From Amoebidium appalachense (lineage: Eukaryota; Ichthyosporea), in NCBI GenBank assembly GCA_963693365.1, contig CAVNZM010000009.1, forward strand, positions 6,138,001 to 6,202,000: a stretch of 64,000 nucleotides of DNA. Reading direction: 5' to 3'. Position 1 is the stretch's first letter, and the number at the start of each line of letters is the position of its first letter. Below are positions 47,022 to 58,235 of the stretch, piece by piece. Position numbers and translations under genes: made by a program. The notes beneath the pieces are model-generated. The model saw nothing but the letters and a program-made list of their open reading frames with translations. It was not told the DNA's origin and made no database searches.

Positions 47022-47693
47022 TCAGTACCTGACCCAAACCCAAAGAGCCACCCAACCCGGCCAGAAAAAACCGTGCGGCAACCCCGCCCAGCTCCCGACC
47101 ATCCCCACAACTCCGTGGGTGTCGGTGGATGAATGAACGGGGGGTTTATGGCTGCACGGCCGAGGGCCTTTGGTTGCGGCCCAGCAGGCGGTGAGGCCAG
47201 CACTTGCCTTAAGCTTGCCCAGCTTTGCGGCCAGGCGGGTGGCAGCGGGCGGCTTCTTCTGCTTCTGCGCGCCCTTGGGGTCGGGCGTGCACTGGGCAGC
47301 CAGCTGCTGTGCGGCCGTTGCCTGGGCGGCCAATTCTGCGGCCGTAGCCTCTGCAGCCAGCTGTGCGAGCAGGGCCGGATACCGGACAGCCTCCCAGTCG
47401 GCTATGTCGTCTAGGAGGGCCTGGCTGAAGGTGTGCTGTGGGCGCTTGTGCGGCACCACAGCGGCCAGTGTTGTGTTTTGGCGCCACCGGTCCGCAGCTG
47501 CAGGCAACCTCCCAGACAGAAGAGCCCATGGCGCACACTTGCGCCCACCTGGGCAGAACGGACTCATGGAACCAAGGTCTGAGCAGGACGTGCAGAAGAA
47601 ACTGCACCAGCAGGACGACCTCAAAATAAAGTGTCTCAACGCGTGGCGACATTTGCATGTTTCGGGTTGTGCAGTATGGTTTTCACCCAACAC
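47022..47693 (-). CDS. Hypothetical Cys- and Ala-rich protein, 223 aa
   Basis: I do not recognise this protein. The N-terminal ~55 residues are cysteine-rich with spacing that could bind zinc (CKC, CWC, FFCTSCSD, PFCPGGRKC). A helical alanine-rich part follows (LLAQLAAEATAAELAAQATA) and then a Lys/Pro-rich stretch. Minus-strand context supports a transcript: GGTATATAACC (about 47893-47904) lies about 200 bp before the ATG, GATTGG words lie farther up, and AATAAA lies at 46779-46784 after the end. The frame is GC-rich, so length alone is weak evidence. It could also be remnant mobile-element sequence. Confidence 0.4.
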   Translation of the reverse strand: MLGENHTAQPETCKCRHALRHFILRSSCWCSFFCTSCSDLGSMSPFCPGGRKCAPWALLSGRLPAAADRWRQNTTLAAVVPHKRPQHTFSQALLDDIADWEAVRYPALLAQLAAEATAAELAAQATAAQQLAAQCTPDPKGAQKQKKPPAATRLAAKLGKLKASAGLTACWAATKGPRPCSHKPPVHSSTDTHGVVGMVGSWAGLPHGFFWPGWVALWVWVRY

Positions 47694-47892
47694 ACCACGT
47701 TGGTTTGCTTTGTAATTCGGAGGGGTTGCTCCGTTCCACGCTGCACTTTCTAGAGGTTTTCTGCCTGCTGCTACTCAACTACTTGGTTTTCGTTTAGAGT
47801 CTTTTCAACGTGTCGGTTTTCGTTTTTCACAGTGAAAGGCCACGTTCTCAGTTCTGAACTTCTCCTAGACAGCTGGAGACTGGGAGGTGCAG

Positions 47893-47904
47893 GGGTTATA
47901 TACC
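47893..47904 (-). promoter_or_regulatory. TATA box candidate for the 47022-47693 frame
   Basis: GGTATATAACC on the minus strand, with two GATTGG words within 100 bp upstream. Confidence 0.4.
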
Positions 47905-49896
47905 ATGAGGACAGGACATTGGTATGTAACTGGCAATGCCAATCTATGACATATATTTTAAACATAATGTTACATCCAATCAGAAATGCTATTGTTCAGT
48001 TTTAAAATGTGAGGGCAAAAGTTCTTTGCTTCTACAGTATCACCAGTAACATGTAAGGCATTGGGTGGGAACGAAGCGGGACAGAAAATAACTTGTATCA
48101 GAGCATTTCATGCAATATGCTTTGCTTATTAATGTCTGTTTTTCGGCTCTTTTCTTTTTTTTCAGTGACACTTCTTTCTCTGCTATGCACCGTTCTTCAT
48201 TCTTAACATAGCTTATCTATTGGCTTTATCAGAGGCGGTTTTGCCCCACATCTCTCACAATGGCGTTATGGTTAGTCCATTGGTTATGTCTGTTGATTGG
48301 CCGCAATGCAGACCGCAAATCGCAGACAGGGATATCATGTACCGACTTGACTGCCAGTCGTCAGTCGTAGTCACTGAAATAGCAAAGTCGTGTAGTCGTG
48401 ATGAGGTTGCCACCTACGACTATAGGCCCCACGACTTGGGGGGGGGGGGGGGGGGGGGGGGGGACGAGGGGGAGGGGGGGAATGCGACTCATGTGCACAT
48501 GTGGGCAATGAAATCCTGATTAATACTCCATGCCCGGGGCCTAAATTTGCCCTCCATCTCCCGTATTTTCTCTATCTCTCTCTTGTGGTGTGATTGCGTC
48601 ATATGGGGTAAAATACCATCAAATAGTAGCCAATAGGATACGAGCCTAGCGCTCCATATATAGATGAGGAATTCAATGAGTGCGCCTACCTACACATGTC
48701 CTGGAGACACCTTCCCGTACATCAGCCTGCGCTCTGTGCTGTGTTGCAGAGGGTCGATAGTAGAGGGTTAGGGAAACGAGTGAGTTCCCGTTAACCCCAG
48801 TGTTGGTGTCGCGTTGCCTTTTCCCCTTAACTCCGTTCAAAGAACCCACTTCAACACACGTAAACACACAAGGGACACAACATCTCTCAGAGTCCCCCCC
48901 CCCCCCCCCCCTCTCTTCCCTTCCCCCCCCCCCCCCCCCCCCCCCCTTCCCCCCCCCCCCCCCTCCCCCCTCCCCAGTCTGGACCCCCCATCATGATATG
49001 AAAGTCGTCAGTTTAGTCGTAGTCGGAGTCGTTGGGAGGCCACTGACTTTATGTAGTCGCAGTCGTAATCAACAAAATCCCAAAACTTGACTAGTCAAGT
49101 CGAGTCGTAGTCGTCACGGTCCGGTACAACCCGAGCCCGGAAATGCAGACCGCAAGATATCGATCTCCAGCTCACGCGCGAGCAGGGGTTGAATATGCCG
49201 ACGCTATAGGCCTATTCCTAAAATTTCCGACCCAAGATATCGTCGTGTTTACGATTGTGCACATGGGGGCATTACGTTGAACGCTGTTAGGTGCCGTATT
49301 AGTCATTAGTAGCAAACAAACTGGCCCCAGCAGTGTAATGTGATCTATTTTTACACAAAAGTGGGTGTTTCTGTGGGAAAATATAATATAATGGTGATTC
49401 TGACACGACAGCAGAAGAAGAATATGAAGCCCTGTTTCGCCAGTCCGAGCCTCCCTCCGGGGCCTGGGTACCGGCGCGGCTCACAGTTTGTACATATACG
49501 CGCGCAGCTGTGCACTGGCAGACACATGCGCATGCATGCACGTGCAGGGCATACACACATGCACATGCATGCACGTGCAGGGCATACACATGCACATGCA
49601 TGCACGTGGAGGCACACATGATGCCTGCAGGGCACACGTGCACGTACCGCCTGGTATACCTGACAAATGCTTCGATTCAAACGCACCTCCTCTGCCCAGC
49701 CACGCGTGCAGCATGCCCCCAACCAGTAGCCCCAACCAGCCGCTGCAGCGCTGGCCTGCCGCAGATGCTCTGTGCCTACGTAGCTGTCAGCGCCACAGGA
49801 CCAAGCGGCGCTGCGGACCTTGCATGTCTCTGGCCTGCCCCCACCTCCTCTTGAGCCGTGCACTGAATGAAAACGGCACTGTGGCAGTTGCCCCCC

Positions 49897-49944
<48 letters not shown>

Positions 49945-50438
49945 TTCTGCACCCACACCCACCTCCCTGGCTGTGGACGCAAGTGCATCCTCCAGCGTGT
50001 GTGCAAGTGCATGCTCCAGCTAATCGTGCGGCGACGCGGCGACCAGGGATAAGAGGCACATTATAATGATTAGTAGAAAAAGAACATCAATCGACGCCCC
50101 ACACATGCGTACGACAAACGTACCAAGCTTGAAGCTTGCTTGCTCAAGCGAAGTACTTTGTTCAAGTGAGAGAAGCTGTCAGCTGAGCTCTTTTCTGCAG
50201 TCACCTGTTCCCCGCGGTGCACGCGGATCACCCTATACCTTGACCTTCCCATCAGATACTGTAATGCAGATTGCCCTGAATCATCAACGGAGAAGCGAAG
50301 CTTCGCAGTTCTCATCCTACAGCCCCAGCCGGGATTTGTGAGTGAGTGATGAGTGAGTGATGAGTGAGTGATTACACTTTCCCGACAGACACACTTGTCT
50401 GCTGGCACGCACATAACGCACACGTTCTTATATAGGCA
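47905..50438. other. Intergenic; AGTCGT-rich and GC-rich stretches
   Basis: Bases 48350-48420 and 49000-49125 carry scattered AGTCGTAGTCG words, and GAAATGCAGACCGCAA-like sequence occurs twice (48303 and 49139). C/G-runs lie at 48437-48465, 48894-48975 and 49891-49942. A ~29-bp minisatellite with CATGCATGCACGTGCAGGGC occurs three or more times at 49530-49635. A promoter-like CCAAT (48632) and TATATA (48656) lie upstream of no recognisable gene. Confidence 0.45.
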
Positions 50439-50443
50439 AAAGC

Positions 50444-51368
50444 TGTTGTAATACGTAGTATTTACATATGGTAAGATCTTCTCAGTTTGTGTTATGTTTC
50501 AGTTCATATGCTTAGTGTAAATGCCACACTCCTATTATGTAAAGTGTAGCATCGATCTCCGATATGCTTGTATACTTGTAATCGTGTTGTATCGGCTTTA
50601 ATCGTGTATTGTAATATCGATTAGAATATTTATATGTGTGTACACGGATCCACCCACTCAGGGAGAGACGTGTACATGTTCGTGTGTACATAAATATCTC
50701 TGGTTATAGTTATGCTATTACTATCTTGTTTGTTGATCTGTGCTCTCTTTTCCTTCCTCTTTCTCCTTCCTTATTTTCTTTTCTTTCTCTCCTTGTCTTC
50801 ATGTGTATAATCGTATTTCTTTTCTACTAATATATGTTAGGTAGATTTGTGTTACTTAATACGTGTTCATTGGACGGTAACACACTTAGGCTACACTTAG
50901 AATAGCATGTGTGTTTAGACTTCATTAATTCACTTTAGTTTTCATGTGTTGCCGGGCTTTAACCAATCATCAAGGTTAAGTGTGATATGTCTGAGTCTTT
51001 GCAGTATGTCATAGGTTAGAACTTCCTTGATGATGACACGAGTTGATCCTAACTAGTGTCTGTGTCCTATCGTGTACGCCTCCGCGTACCGGATCTCTCT
51101 GAAAGCAATTGGTTCTTAGTGATTGGTTTCTATTAGAGATGGATCTGATTTCCGACTGGTCGGAAATCATGTATGGATTGGACTTAGAGGAATTTCAGGT
51201 ATTTATTCGAAGATCAGAATAAATTCAGTTGAGTCGTGTCTAAACATTGATGTCTGTTGTGTACACTGCTCCGATCGTTCCGTGTTTTGTTGTTGTGTGT
51301 GTCTGTGGTGTTTTCACACTGCACCACTGTGTCTCTGCTTACATCCTAAATACTTATAAAATTTAACA
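50444..51368 (+). repeat. Left LTR of the copia element, 925 bp
   Basis: It begins TGTTGTAATACGTAG and ends TATAAAATTTAACA. The same sequence recurs at 56287-57211. The short open frames inside it occur identically in the other LTR and are not genes. Confidence 0.96.
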
Positions 51369-51430
51369 GGTTATGCAGCCCTTTTGTACGCTCCCTACAC
51401 ACATCTAGAACTCGCGCTCGTTTTTCAATC

Positions 51431-54346
51431 ATGGATCCAAACAAAACTGGCGTAAACAAAATCACCATGTGGAAAGGTGAAGGGAAGACTGGTCCCGATA
51501 GCAAAACTACCTATTTTCAATGGGAAATCATTTTTCTCGGCATGATGACCGGCACTAAAGGTGTTCGACTCGTGGATGTTGTCCTTGCTGACAACTACGT
51601 CCCCCCTACCACCGTCGCGGTTGACGGTGAACCCCCCTTCTATGGCTACGGCACTACCGCGGAACTCAAAGAGGCCCGCAATTGCCTCCTGCTCCATATG
51701 ATACAGAACATCGACCCTTCCGTCCTCACCACCGTTGCCCAGTACCGTATTGGCATGGACCCTGAACGGGCCATGTGGAAATTCCGTCAACACTATCTCC
51801 AAGGCAAACCCGATCAGATCCGCATCCTTCACCGTCAGTGGGATGCCTGTGCCCTTCAGCCCGGTGAATCATTCACCACCTACCTGAGCCGTCTGCAGAC
51901 CATCGTGAACCAGCTCCAGTCTCTCCAAGATGAGTCCATTCACTTCACTCGTCTAGCTGAGAAGTTCTTCAATGAACTCACCACCAGAGACGACCTCACC
52001 CCTGAGTTCAATCGTCTTATCGAAGACTATCACTTCGGTGATAAGCTATTCCCCGACTTCGAGTCCCTCCATAACCACGTCAAGGGCATCGAGTTACGTC
52101 AAGACCTCAAGATGCAACTCCGGAACAACCGTGCCCACCGTGCCTCCAAGTCCAGCATGGCATTAAATGCCAGTGCTCCCCCCCGTGATCTTCCTCGCCG
52201 TGACTTACGCACCCGACTTGACCGTACCTCTGGCACGGACCTCCGAACTCGTCTCTCCCGTCAGCACACCCGATCCCGTTCCCCCCACCGGCCTGCCTTC
52301 CGGTCCACGTCTCGTTCCCCCAGTCGTTCCCGTTTCTCGGGTTCCCGTCGTTCTGATTCCCCGGCTCGTTCTAACACCCCGTCCGTGAAAGAATGCTCCT
52401 ACTGCCACGAGCCTGATCACACGATCATCGATTGCCCTGAGCCGAAATGCCGTATGTCCAGACACAACCGTTCCCGTCAAGGCAGTGAGAAATCTGTCTC
52501 CTTTGCTTTCTCGGCATACAATGCTAGCTCCGTCCCCGTGTCCTCCGACCCTGCCTGGGATTCCGGGTGCAACATGACTGTTTGCCCCACCCGTGAGTTC
52601 TTCCATGACCTCACTCCCCTTCCGACACCGACTCCCGTTGCTGCCTTCAATGGCACCCCCGTCTTGGCCACTCACACCGGCCATATCGTCATCAACACCA
52701 CCACCGACCATGGCACTACCACCCTAACCATTGAAGCCTACTACACCCCGTCTGGCCAAGCCTTCCTCATTTCAACATCCCAAGCTGCTGCCGAATACAT
52801 CAAGGGTGATTTGAACGATGCCTCCACTCCGTCATTCCTCTTCGACCGACTCACCGGCCGTCATCTCGTCAACCTCCGTCTACACAACGGTCTGTATTAC
52901 TTCAAGGACTACACCATTCAACCACCCACTCGTCCTGTGGCTCTGGCTGCCACTACCAGTGTTAACCCATCCATCTGGCACCATCGTCTGGGGCACCAAG
53001 CTATGACCAGCATCAAGGACATGGTGAAACACGACCTTGTTATTGGTCTCCCCTCCTCTGTCCTCGCCTGTGATGTTCCTGATTGTCATGGCTGCATTAT
53101 GGGTAAGACCACCAAGGCTCCGTTCAGGGGTGACCGTCCTCACTCCAACATCCCCGGTCATGAATGGCATTGGGATTTTTTTGAGCCTACCACAACATCG
53201 TACGGAGGTTCCAAGGTTGCTCTCGTCACTGTCTGCCGTGCCTCTGGCCTCGTCAAGATCTACCCGATGGCCGACCGTACCACCACCCTGGATATTCTCA
53301 CAGCTCACACCAACCTCGTTGCCACCCATGCCCCCTCCAAAGTTGGTGTTTACCACTTCGACTCCGGCTCTGAGTTCACCTCCAAGGATACCCGTGCTTT
53401 TTGCCTCTCCCAGGGCATCAAGGCCAGCTATGCTCCGGTGGACTGCCCTCAACTGAACGGCTATGTTGAACGACGTATGCGGTTCCTCCAAGAGATTGTC
53501 CGTTGCCTCCTCCATCAAGTCCAAGATCAGTCTCTGTCTCCCAAACTGTGGGCTGAGGCCCTCCAACATGCCGCCTACATCATCAACGTCACCCCGTCCA
53601 CGACTGCCAATGGTCGTACACCATTCGAGGTTTTCTACGGTGTCAAGCCCGACATCTCCGAGCTCAAAGTGTTCGGTTGCCCTGCCTACACTCACGTGCC
53701 AGCCTCTAAACGGAACAAGCTGGCCCCCACCGTCAAACTCGGCATGTATATCGGCTATGATCTTCAATCACACTGCCACCGGATCTTCAATGCCACCACC
53801 CATCGTGTCGGCCTCTTCCGTGATGTGATTTTCGACGAATCAGCTTATCTCCCGTCCGACATTCCATCAACCCTTCCGACCCCCGACACCACTGCTACCT
53901 CGACCACCCCACCCCCCACAGTTGACACTGAAGATGATGTTTGTCTGGTGTACTCTGGCCCCCCTCCTGCCATCGTCGTTCCCCCGACACCCCCCCCCCC
54001 ACCGGCCCCCCTGCCCCCGTGCCCGTCCAGCCTGCCGACCCTCATCCTGGCCCTGGCAACGTCACACCCATCCGACCCGGCTCCCCCGACAACTTCCACT
54101 CGGCCCCGTCCAGCCCGGAGGTTGCCCCCCCTGCACTTCCGAACTTCCAAGTTCCCCCCCCACCGTCTCCACCTACCCCGGTTCCTGCACCCCGTCGTTC
54201 TGCCCGTCTCCAGGGCAAGGTTGGACTTCAAGCCACCACCACCCTGCCAGTCCCCCCCGGTCCCCCCATCAACATCGACCAACTACCCAAACTTGTCCGT
54301 CAACTCTGTTCCGGACCCAATGGTGATCAGGTCAAGTCAGCCCTGA
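51431..54346 (+). CDS. Copia Gag-protease-integrase polyprotein (5' part of gag-pol)
   Basis: Starts at ATG 51431, 62 bp after the left LTR. Domains in order: copia-type Gag (about residues 1-235), an Arg/Ser-rich linker, a CCHC zinc knuckle starting at residue 322 (CSYCHEPDHTIIDC), an aspartic protease with WDSG at about 376-379, and a GAG-pre-integrase HHCC domain (HHRLGH ... CHGCIMGK). The integrase core has the catalytic triad D582, D644 and E680, giving DD35E spacing. After the integrase the frame runs through a Pro-rich linker to a C11 run at 53990-54000. The RT region continues in another frame, so residues after that run are probably not native and the functional part ends near 54000. 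Confidence 0.92.
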   Translation: MDPNKTGVNKITMWKGEGKTGPDSKTTYFQWEIIFLGMMTGTKGVRLVDVVLADNYVPPTTVAVDGEPPFYGYGTTAELKEARNCLLLHMIQNIDPSVLTTVAQYRIGMDPERAMWKFRQHYLQGKPDQIRILHRQWDACALQPGESFTTYLSRLQTIVNQLQSLQDESIHFTRLAEKFFNELTTRDDLTPEFNRLIEDYHFGDKLFPDFESLHNHVKGIELRQDLKMQLRNNRAHRASKSSMALNASAPPRDLPRRDLRTRLDRTSGTDLRTRLSRQHTRSRSPHRPAFRSTSRSPSRSRFSGSRRSDSPARSNTPSVKECSYCHEPDHTIIDCPEPKCRMSRHNRSRQGSEKSVSFAFSAYNASSVPVSSDPAWDSGCNMTVCPTREFFHDLTPLPTPTPVAAFNGTPVLATHTGHIVINTTTDHGTTTLTIEAYYTPSGQAFLISTSQAAAEYIKGDLNDASTPSFLFDRLTGRHLVNLRLHNGLYYFKDYTIQPPTRPVALAATTSVNPSIWHHRLGHQAMTSIKDMVKHDLVIGLPSSVLACDVPDCHGCIMGKTTKAPFRGDRPHSNIPGHEWHWDFFEPTTTSYGGSKVALVTVCRASGLVKIYPMADRTTTLDILTAHTNLVATHAPSKVGVYHFDSGSEFTSKDTRAFCLSQGIKASYAPVDCPQLNGYVERRMRFLQEIVRCLLHQVQDQSLSPKLWAEALQHAAYIINVTPSTTANGRTPFEVFYGVKPDISELKVFGCPAYTHVPASKRNKLAPTVKLGMYIGYDLQSHCHRIFNATTHRVGLFRDVIFDESAYLPSDIPSTLPTPDTTATSTTPPPTVDTEDDVCLVYSGPPPAIVVPPTPPPPPAPLPPCPSSLPTLILALATSHPSDPAPPTTSTRPRPARRLPPLHFRTSKFPPHRLHLPRFLHPVVLPVSRARLDFKPPPPCQSPPVPPSTSTNYPNLSVNSVPDPMVIRSSQP

Positions 54347-55839
54347 CTGCTGAGTATCAAGCCTTCGTCGACAAAGACATCTTTGAACTTGTTGACCCTC
54401 CCCCTGGTGCTAACATCGTCGGCTTCAAGTGGATTGTCTCCGAGAAAACTCTCAACTCGGCTGGTGACACCAAGATCAAGGCACGTGGTGTTGCTCAAGG
54501 CTTCAGTCAGCAATACGGTGTTGACTATGAGTTGATTGAGAGCCCTGTCATCCGTCCGGCTGCTCTCCGTGCCATCCTAGCTCTGGCCGTTGTTGAAGGT
54601 CATGACATACATCAACTCGACGTGTCTACGGCCTTTCTCAACAGCCCACTCACCGAGACCATCTACATGAAACAACCCCCGGGATTCATCACCATGGCCA
54701 CACTTGGCAAGGTCTGGAGACTCAAGAAAGCCCTGTACGGCCTCAAGCAAGCCTCCAAGGCTTGGTACGACTTCCTCGACGGCATTCTTCTTGCCCATGG
54801 CCTGACCCGTACTAAGACCGACCCGTGCATCTACCTCCGGTTCTTCCCCAACAACGATGTGGTACGGGCTGGTAACTACGTCGATGACTCCACCATCACC
54901 AACACCCGGGGTTCTACTGCTGCCAGTGACCTGGCTGCCCACATCAGCAAGATGGCCAGCTGTCGTATGAGTCCATTTGACCGTATGCTCGGTGTTGATT
55001 TTAATCACTCTGATCCCCATCACCTCCACATGCACCAGAGGTCTTACATCATGGATATCATCCACGACTTCAACCTCACCGATGCCAAGTCCAAGTCTAC
55101 CCCCATCCCTGCAGGCACCACCGTCTCCCTGGCTGATTGCCCCCCCCAACCGTTCACCGTGCCCTACCGTGAGTTACTCGGCCGTCTCCTCTGGGTGGCA
55201 CGGTGCACACGTCCCGACATTGCCTATGCCATCGGCTTCCTTGGTCGGTTCAGCACCAACCCCGGCAAGACTCACTGGGACCTTCTCCGTCGTGTGGCCC
55301 GGTACCTGCTCGGCACCATTGACCTTGGCATTGACTACAAGTACTCGGCCACCCAGTCCCCCATACTCGAATGCTACACGGATGCTGACTTTGCTGGTTG
55401 TGCCGACAGCAAGAAGTCTACCACCGGCTACATTATCGTGTTTGCTGGTATGCCCGTCATCTGGTACTCCAAGCTCCAGCCCATCACGGCCACCAGCACC
55501 ACTGAAGCTGAGCTGATTGCTCTCAATGCTGGCACCCAAGAAGTTGCTTGGGTCCGTGACCTCTTCAAGGAACTCGGCTGTCCCATGCTTGCTCCGACTC
55601 CGGTGTACTGTGACAACCAGTCGACCATTGCCATTGTCAACTCCACCGGCATCAAGCACCGTACCAAACACATTGCCGTCCGGTATCACAACACCAAGGA
55701 CTACATTGCCAGTGGGGACGTGGTTGTCCACTACGTTGAGTCAGCCCACAACTTAGCTGACATACTCACCAAACCCCTCCCCGGCCCGAGTCATGTCCAC
55801 CATCGTGCTCGACTTTGTTTACCGGATATTGTGGATTGA
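53941..55839 (+). CDS. Copia reverse transcriptase-RNase H (3' part of gag-pol)
   Basis: The frame is open from upstream of the C11 run to TGA at 55837-55839. It contains the copia RVT_2 reverse transcriptase: FKWIVSEKT, ARGVAQGFSQQYGVDY, HQLDVSTAFLNSPL, ALYGLKQASKAWYDFL and the active-site YVDD at 54877-54888. Then follows RNase H1 with YTDADFAGCADSKKSTTGY, TSTTEAELIAL, CDNQSTIAI and the C-terminal HNLADILTKPLPG. It has no start codon of its own that fits. It is the continuation of the Gag-integrase frame, offset by one base at the C-run (eleven bases rather than a multiple of three). Confidence 0.92.
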   Translation: MSGVLWPPSCHRRSPDTPPPTGPPAPVPVQPADPHPGPGNVTPIRPGSPDNFHSAPSSPEVAPPALPNFQVPPPPSPPTPVPAPRRSARLQGKVGLQATTTLPVPPGPPINIDQLPKLVRQLCSGPNGDQVKSALTAEYQAFVDKDIFELVDPPPGANIVGFKWIVSEKTLNSAGDTKIKARGVAQGFSQQYGVDYELIESPVIRPAALRAILALAVVEGHDIHQLDVSTAFLNSPLTETIYMKQPPGFITMATLGKVWRLKKALYGLKQASKAWYDFLDGILLAHGLTRTKTDPCIYLRFFPNNDVVRAGNYVDDSTITNTRGSTAASDLAAHISKMASCRMSPFDRMLGVDFNHSDPHHLHMHQRSYIMDIIHDFNLTDAKSKSTPIPAGTTVSLADCPPQPFTVPYRELLGRLLWVARCTRPDIAYAIGFLGRFSTNPGKTHWDLLRRVARYLLGTIDLGIDYKYSATQSPILECYTDADFAGCADSKKSTTGYIIVFAGMPVIWYSKLQPITATSTTEAELIALNAGTQEVAWVRDLFKELGCPMLAPTPVYCDNQSTIAIVNSTGIKHRTKHIAVRYHNTKDYIASGDVVVHYVESAHNLADILTKPLPGPSHVHHRARLCLPDIVD

Positions 55840-56286
55840 CCCGACCTACTTCAAGAGTGATTTTCTCATGTGTACTACTTACTTTATCAACATCATTATA
55901 TCATATGTATTGCCTTTGTGGGTATGCCCACTTAGGGTTTATATATAAGGTTTGACCTGTACCATCACTCTACTCTATCTTTCACTGGTTTAAAACCCAG
56001 TTAATCAAACACCGCCTATACACGTTATATATATTCGTTGTTTTTGCCCCGGTTCCTTCCCCCCCTCCCCCCCCCCCCCCCCCCTTCCCCCCCCCCTTCC
56101 CCCCCCCCCTTCCCCCCCCCCCCCCCCCTCCCCCCCCCCCCCCCCCCCCCCCTTCTCCCCCCCCCCCCCCCCCCCCCGGAAAAGTACACACTTTAATTTT
56201 TTTTTTCCGTTTCTGTTCTCAAGTGGGGAGATTTCACTAGTTCAGTGGGGATATGATAACACAAACTTCAAAGTCTTAAGTGGGGA

Positions 56287-57211
56287 TGTTGTAATACGTA
56301 GTATTTACATATGGTAAGATCTTCTCAGTTTGTGTTATGTTTCAGTTCATATGCTTAGTGTAAATGCCACACTCCTATTATGTAAAGTGTAGCATCGATC
56401 TCCGATATGCTTGTATACTTGTAATCGTGTTGTATCGGCTTTAATCGTGTATTGTAATATCGATTAGAATATTTATATGTGTGTACACGGATCCACCCAC
56501 TCAGGGAGAGACGTGTACATGTTCGTGTGTACATAAATATCTCTGGTTATAGTTATGCTATTACTATCTTGTTTGTTGATCTGTGCTCTCTTTTCCTTCC
56601 TCTTTCTCCTTCCTTATTTTCTTTTCTTTCTCTCCTTGTCTTCATGTGTATAATCGTATTTCTTTTCTACTAATATATGTTAGGTAGATTTGTGTTACTT
56701 AATACGTGTTCATTGGACGGTAACACACTTAGGCTACACTTAGAATAGCATGTGTGTTTAGACTTCATTAATTCACTTTAGTTTTCATGTGTTGCCGGGC
56801 TTTAACCAATCATCAAGGTTAAGTGTGATATGTCTGAGTCTTTGCAGTATGTCATAGGTTAGAACTTCCTTGATGATGACACGAGTTGATCCTAACTAGT
56901 GTCTGTGTCCTATCGTGTACGCCTCCGCGTACCGGATCTCTCTGAAAGCAATTGGTTCTTAGTGATTGGTTTCTATTAGAGATGGATCTGATTTCCGACT
57001 GGTCGGAAATCATGTATGGATTGGACTTAGAGGAATTTCAGGTATTTATTCGAAGATCAGAATAAATTCAGTTGAGTCGTGTCTAAACATTGATGTCTGT
57101 TGTGTACACTGCTCCGATCGTTCCGTGTTTTGTTGTTGTGTGTGTCTGTGGTGTTTTCACACTGCACCACTGTGTCTCTGCTTACATCCTAAATACTTAT
57201 AAAATTTAACA
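56287..57211 (+). repeat. Right LTR of the copia element, 925 bp
   Basis: Same length and, by eye, same sequence as the left LTR. It is followed directly by the AAAGC target duplicate. Confidence 0.96.
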
Positions 57212-57216
57212 AAAGC

Positions 57217-57795
57217 ATCTGCACACGTGTACATACACACACAAACCCACCCACGTACATACAATAACAAGCACACAACCCACACACGTGCACCCACGCA
57301 CACTCCGCACAAGCAGTCACACACACATACACACACACACACATGCTGCACATACATACACTCAACACACACACACACTTTGAATGTGCAAAACAAACAC
57401 ACATGCTGACAGTTTTCAATTGCTTGCAGGTGGTGCAGTGTCCTTCTGGAAATGGGCGTATGGTGATTTCCCCATTGGCAAGGTAGGGGAGTCAACCATA
57501 CCCATGTCTTTTTCTCCGAGCCTGCCTGCGTTGTGGATGAAACATGCCCACACGGTACCACTAGGGTGGAACCCCCACCCTGCAAATTTTGTTTTGGTCA
57601 TGTGTCTAAAACCATATGGCCACCCATCTACAAAGAAACTCTTTCTGTCCCGAGTTGCCGTGGGAAGAGTGTTTATCAACACCCTTCCCCCCCCCCTCCC
57701 CCCCCCCCCCCCCCCAAAAAAAAAAAAAAAAAAAAAGAAGGACGCACCGGCAGAAACACAAACACATACATACACACACCCACACACCCACTCTC
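57217..57795. other. CA-rich spacer and one exon-like segment
   Basis: CA-rich DNA to 57400 is followed by a 53-bp segment (57430-57482) with a good acceptor (TTGCTTGCAG) and donor (AAG|GTAGGG) that reads GGAVSFWKWAYGDFPIGK in one frame. The opposite strand is also open over 57416-57690. No partner exon or family was recognised, so neither reading is claimed. A C-run then an A-run lies at 57687-57736. Confidence 0.3.
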
Positions 57796-58057
57796 AATCT
57801 CTCTTTCTCGTGCACACACACACGTGCACACACACACACACAGTCACACACACAAAGATGCACACACGTGCACACACACACGCACACGTGCACACACACG
57901 CAATTAAATCACACACGCGCGCACGCACACACACACGTGCACACCAGACACACACCATGATATACACCCATATACACACCGCCCACCCACACACACCGTA
58001 GATCTAAATAGACTACACGTGCACGCATCGTTATTGTGACACGCATACACACACACA

Positions 58058-58115
<58 letters not shown>

Positions 58116-58235
58116 CTGTGACACACAGCGTGCACGCACTTCAACACAAGCACATGCATAAAAACGTTTTTGCGAGAGGGGCATGGCCTCTGGCCCCTTT
58201 TTAGCAGACGGGAGCCCCGCATTCGGCTGCCAGTA
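57796..58235 (+). repeat. R2 dispersed repeat, copy 2 (uninterrupted)
   Basis: Homologous to 14640-15206 with shorter CA tracts and without the 121-bp insertion. The shared right end is GCATTCGGCTGCCAGTATCTT, after which flanks differ. Confidence 0.85.

Larger units (their letters stand above)
50439..57216 (+). mobile_element. Complete Ty1/copia LTR retrotransposon
   Basis: Two 925-bp LTRs (50444-51368 and 56287-57211), each TG...CA, flank an internal region with Gag, protease, integrase, reverse transcriptase and RNase H in copia order (integrase before RT). The direct repeat AAAGC at 50439-50443 and 57212-57216 is a 5-bp target duplication. The LTRs appear identical by eye, so insertion is recent. 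The sequence after the left LTR (GGTTATGCAGCCC) resembles the complement of a tRNA-Met anticodon arm, as used by some copia elements, with one extra base. A G-rich AAGTGGGGA precedes the right LTR. A C-rich stretch lies between the coding region and the right LTR (56058-56177). Confidence 0.97.

Noticed and set aside
49000-49125. AGTCGTAGTCG-rich stretch as CRISPR or telomeric repeat
   Set aside because: Irregular spacing, no spacers of constant length, eukaryotic context; not a telomere motif.
50636-51359. Two short open frames in the left LTR, repeated in the right LTR
   Set aside because: Identical because the LTRs are identical; no coding signature.
57416-57787. Minus-strand open frame with a W/H/C pattern faintly like a BIR repeat
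   Set aside because: Key zinc ligands are missing and the opposite strand has a better exon-like segment; not claimed.
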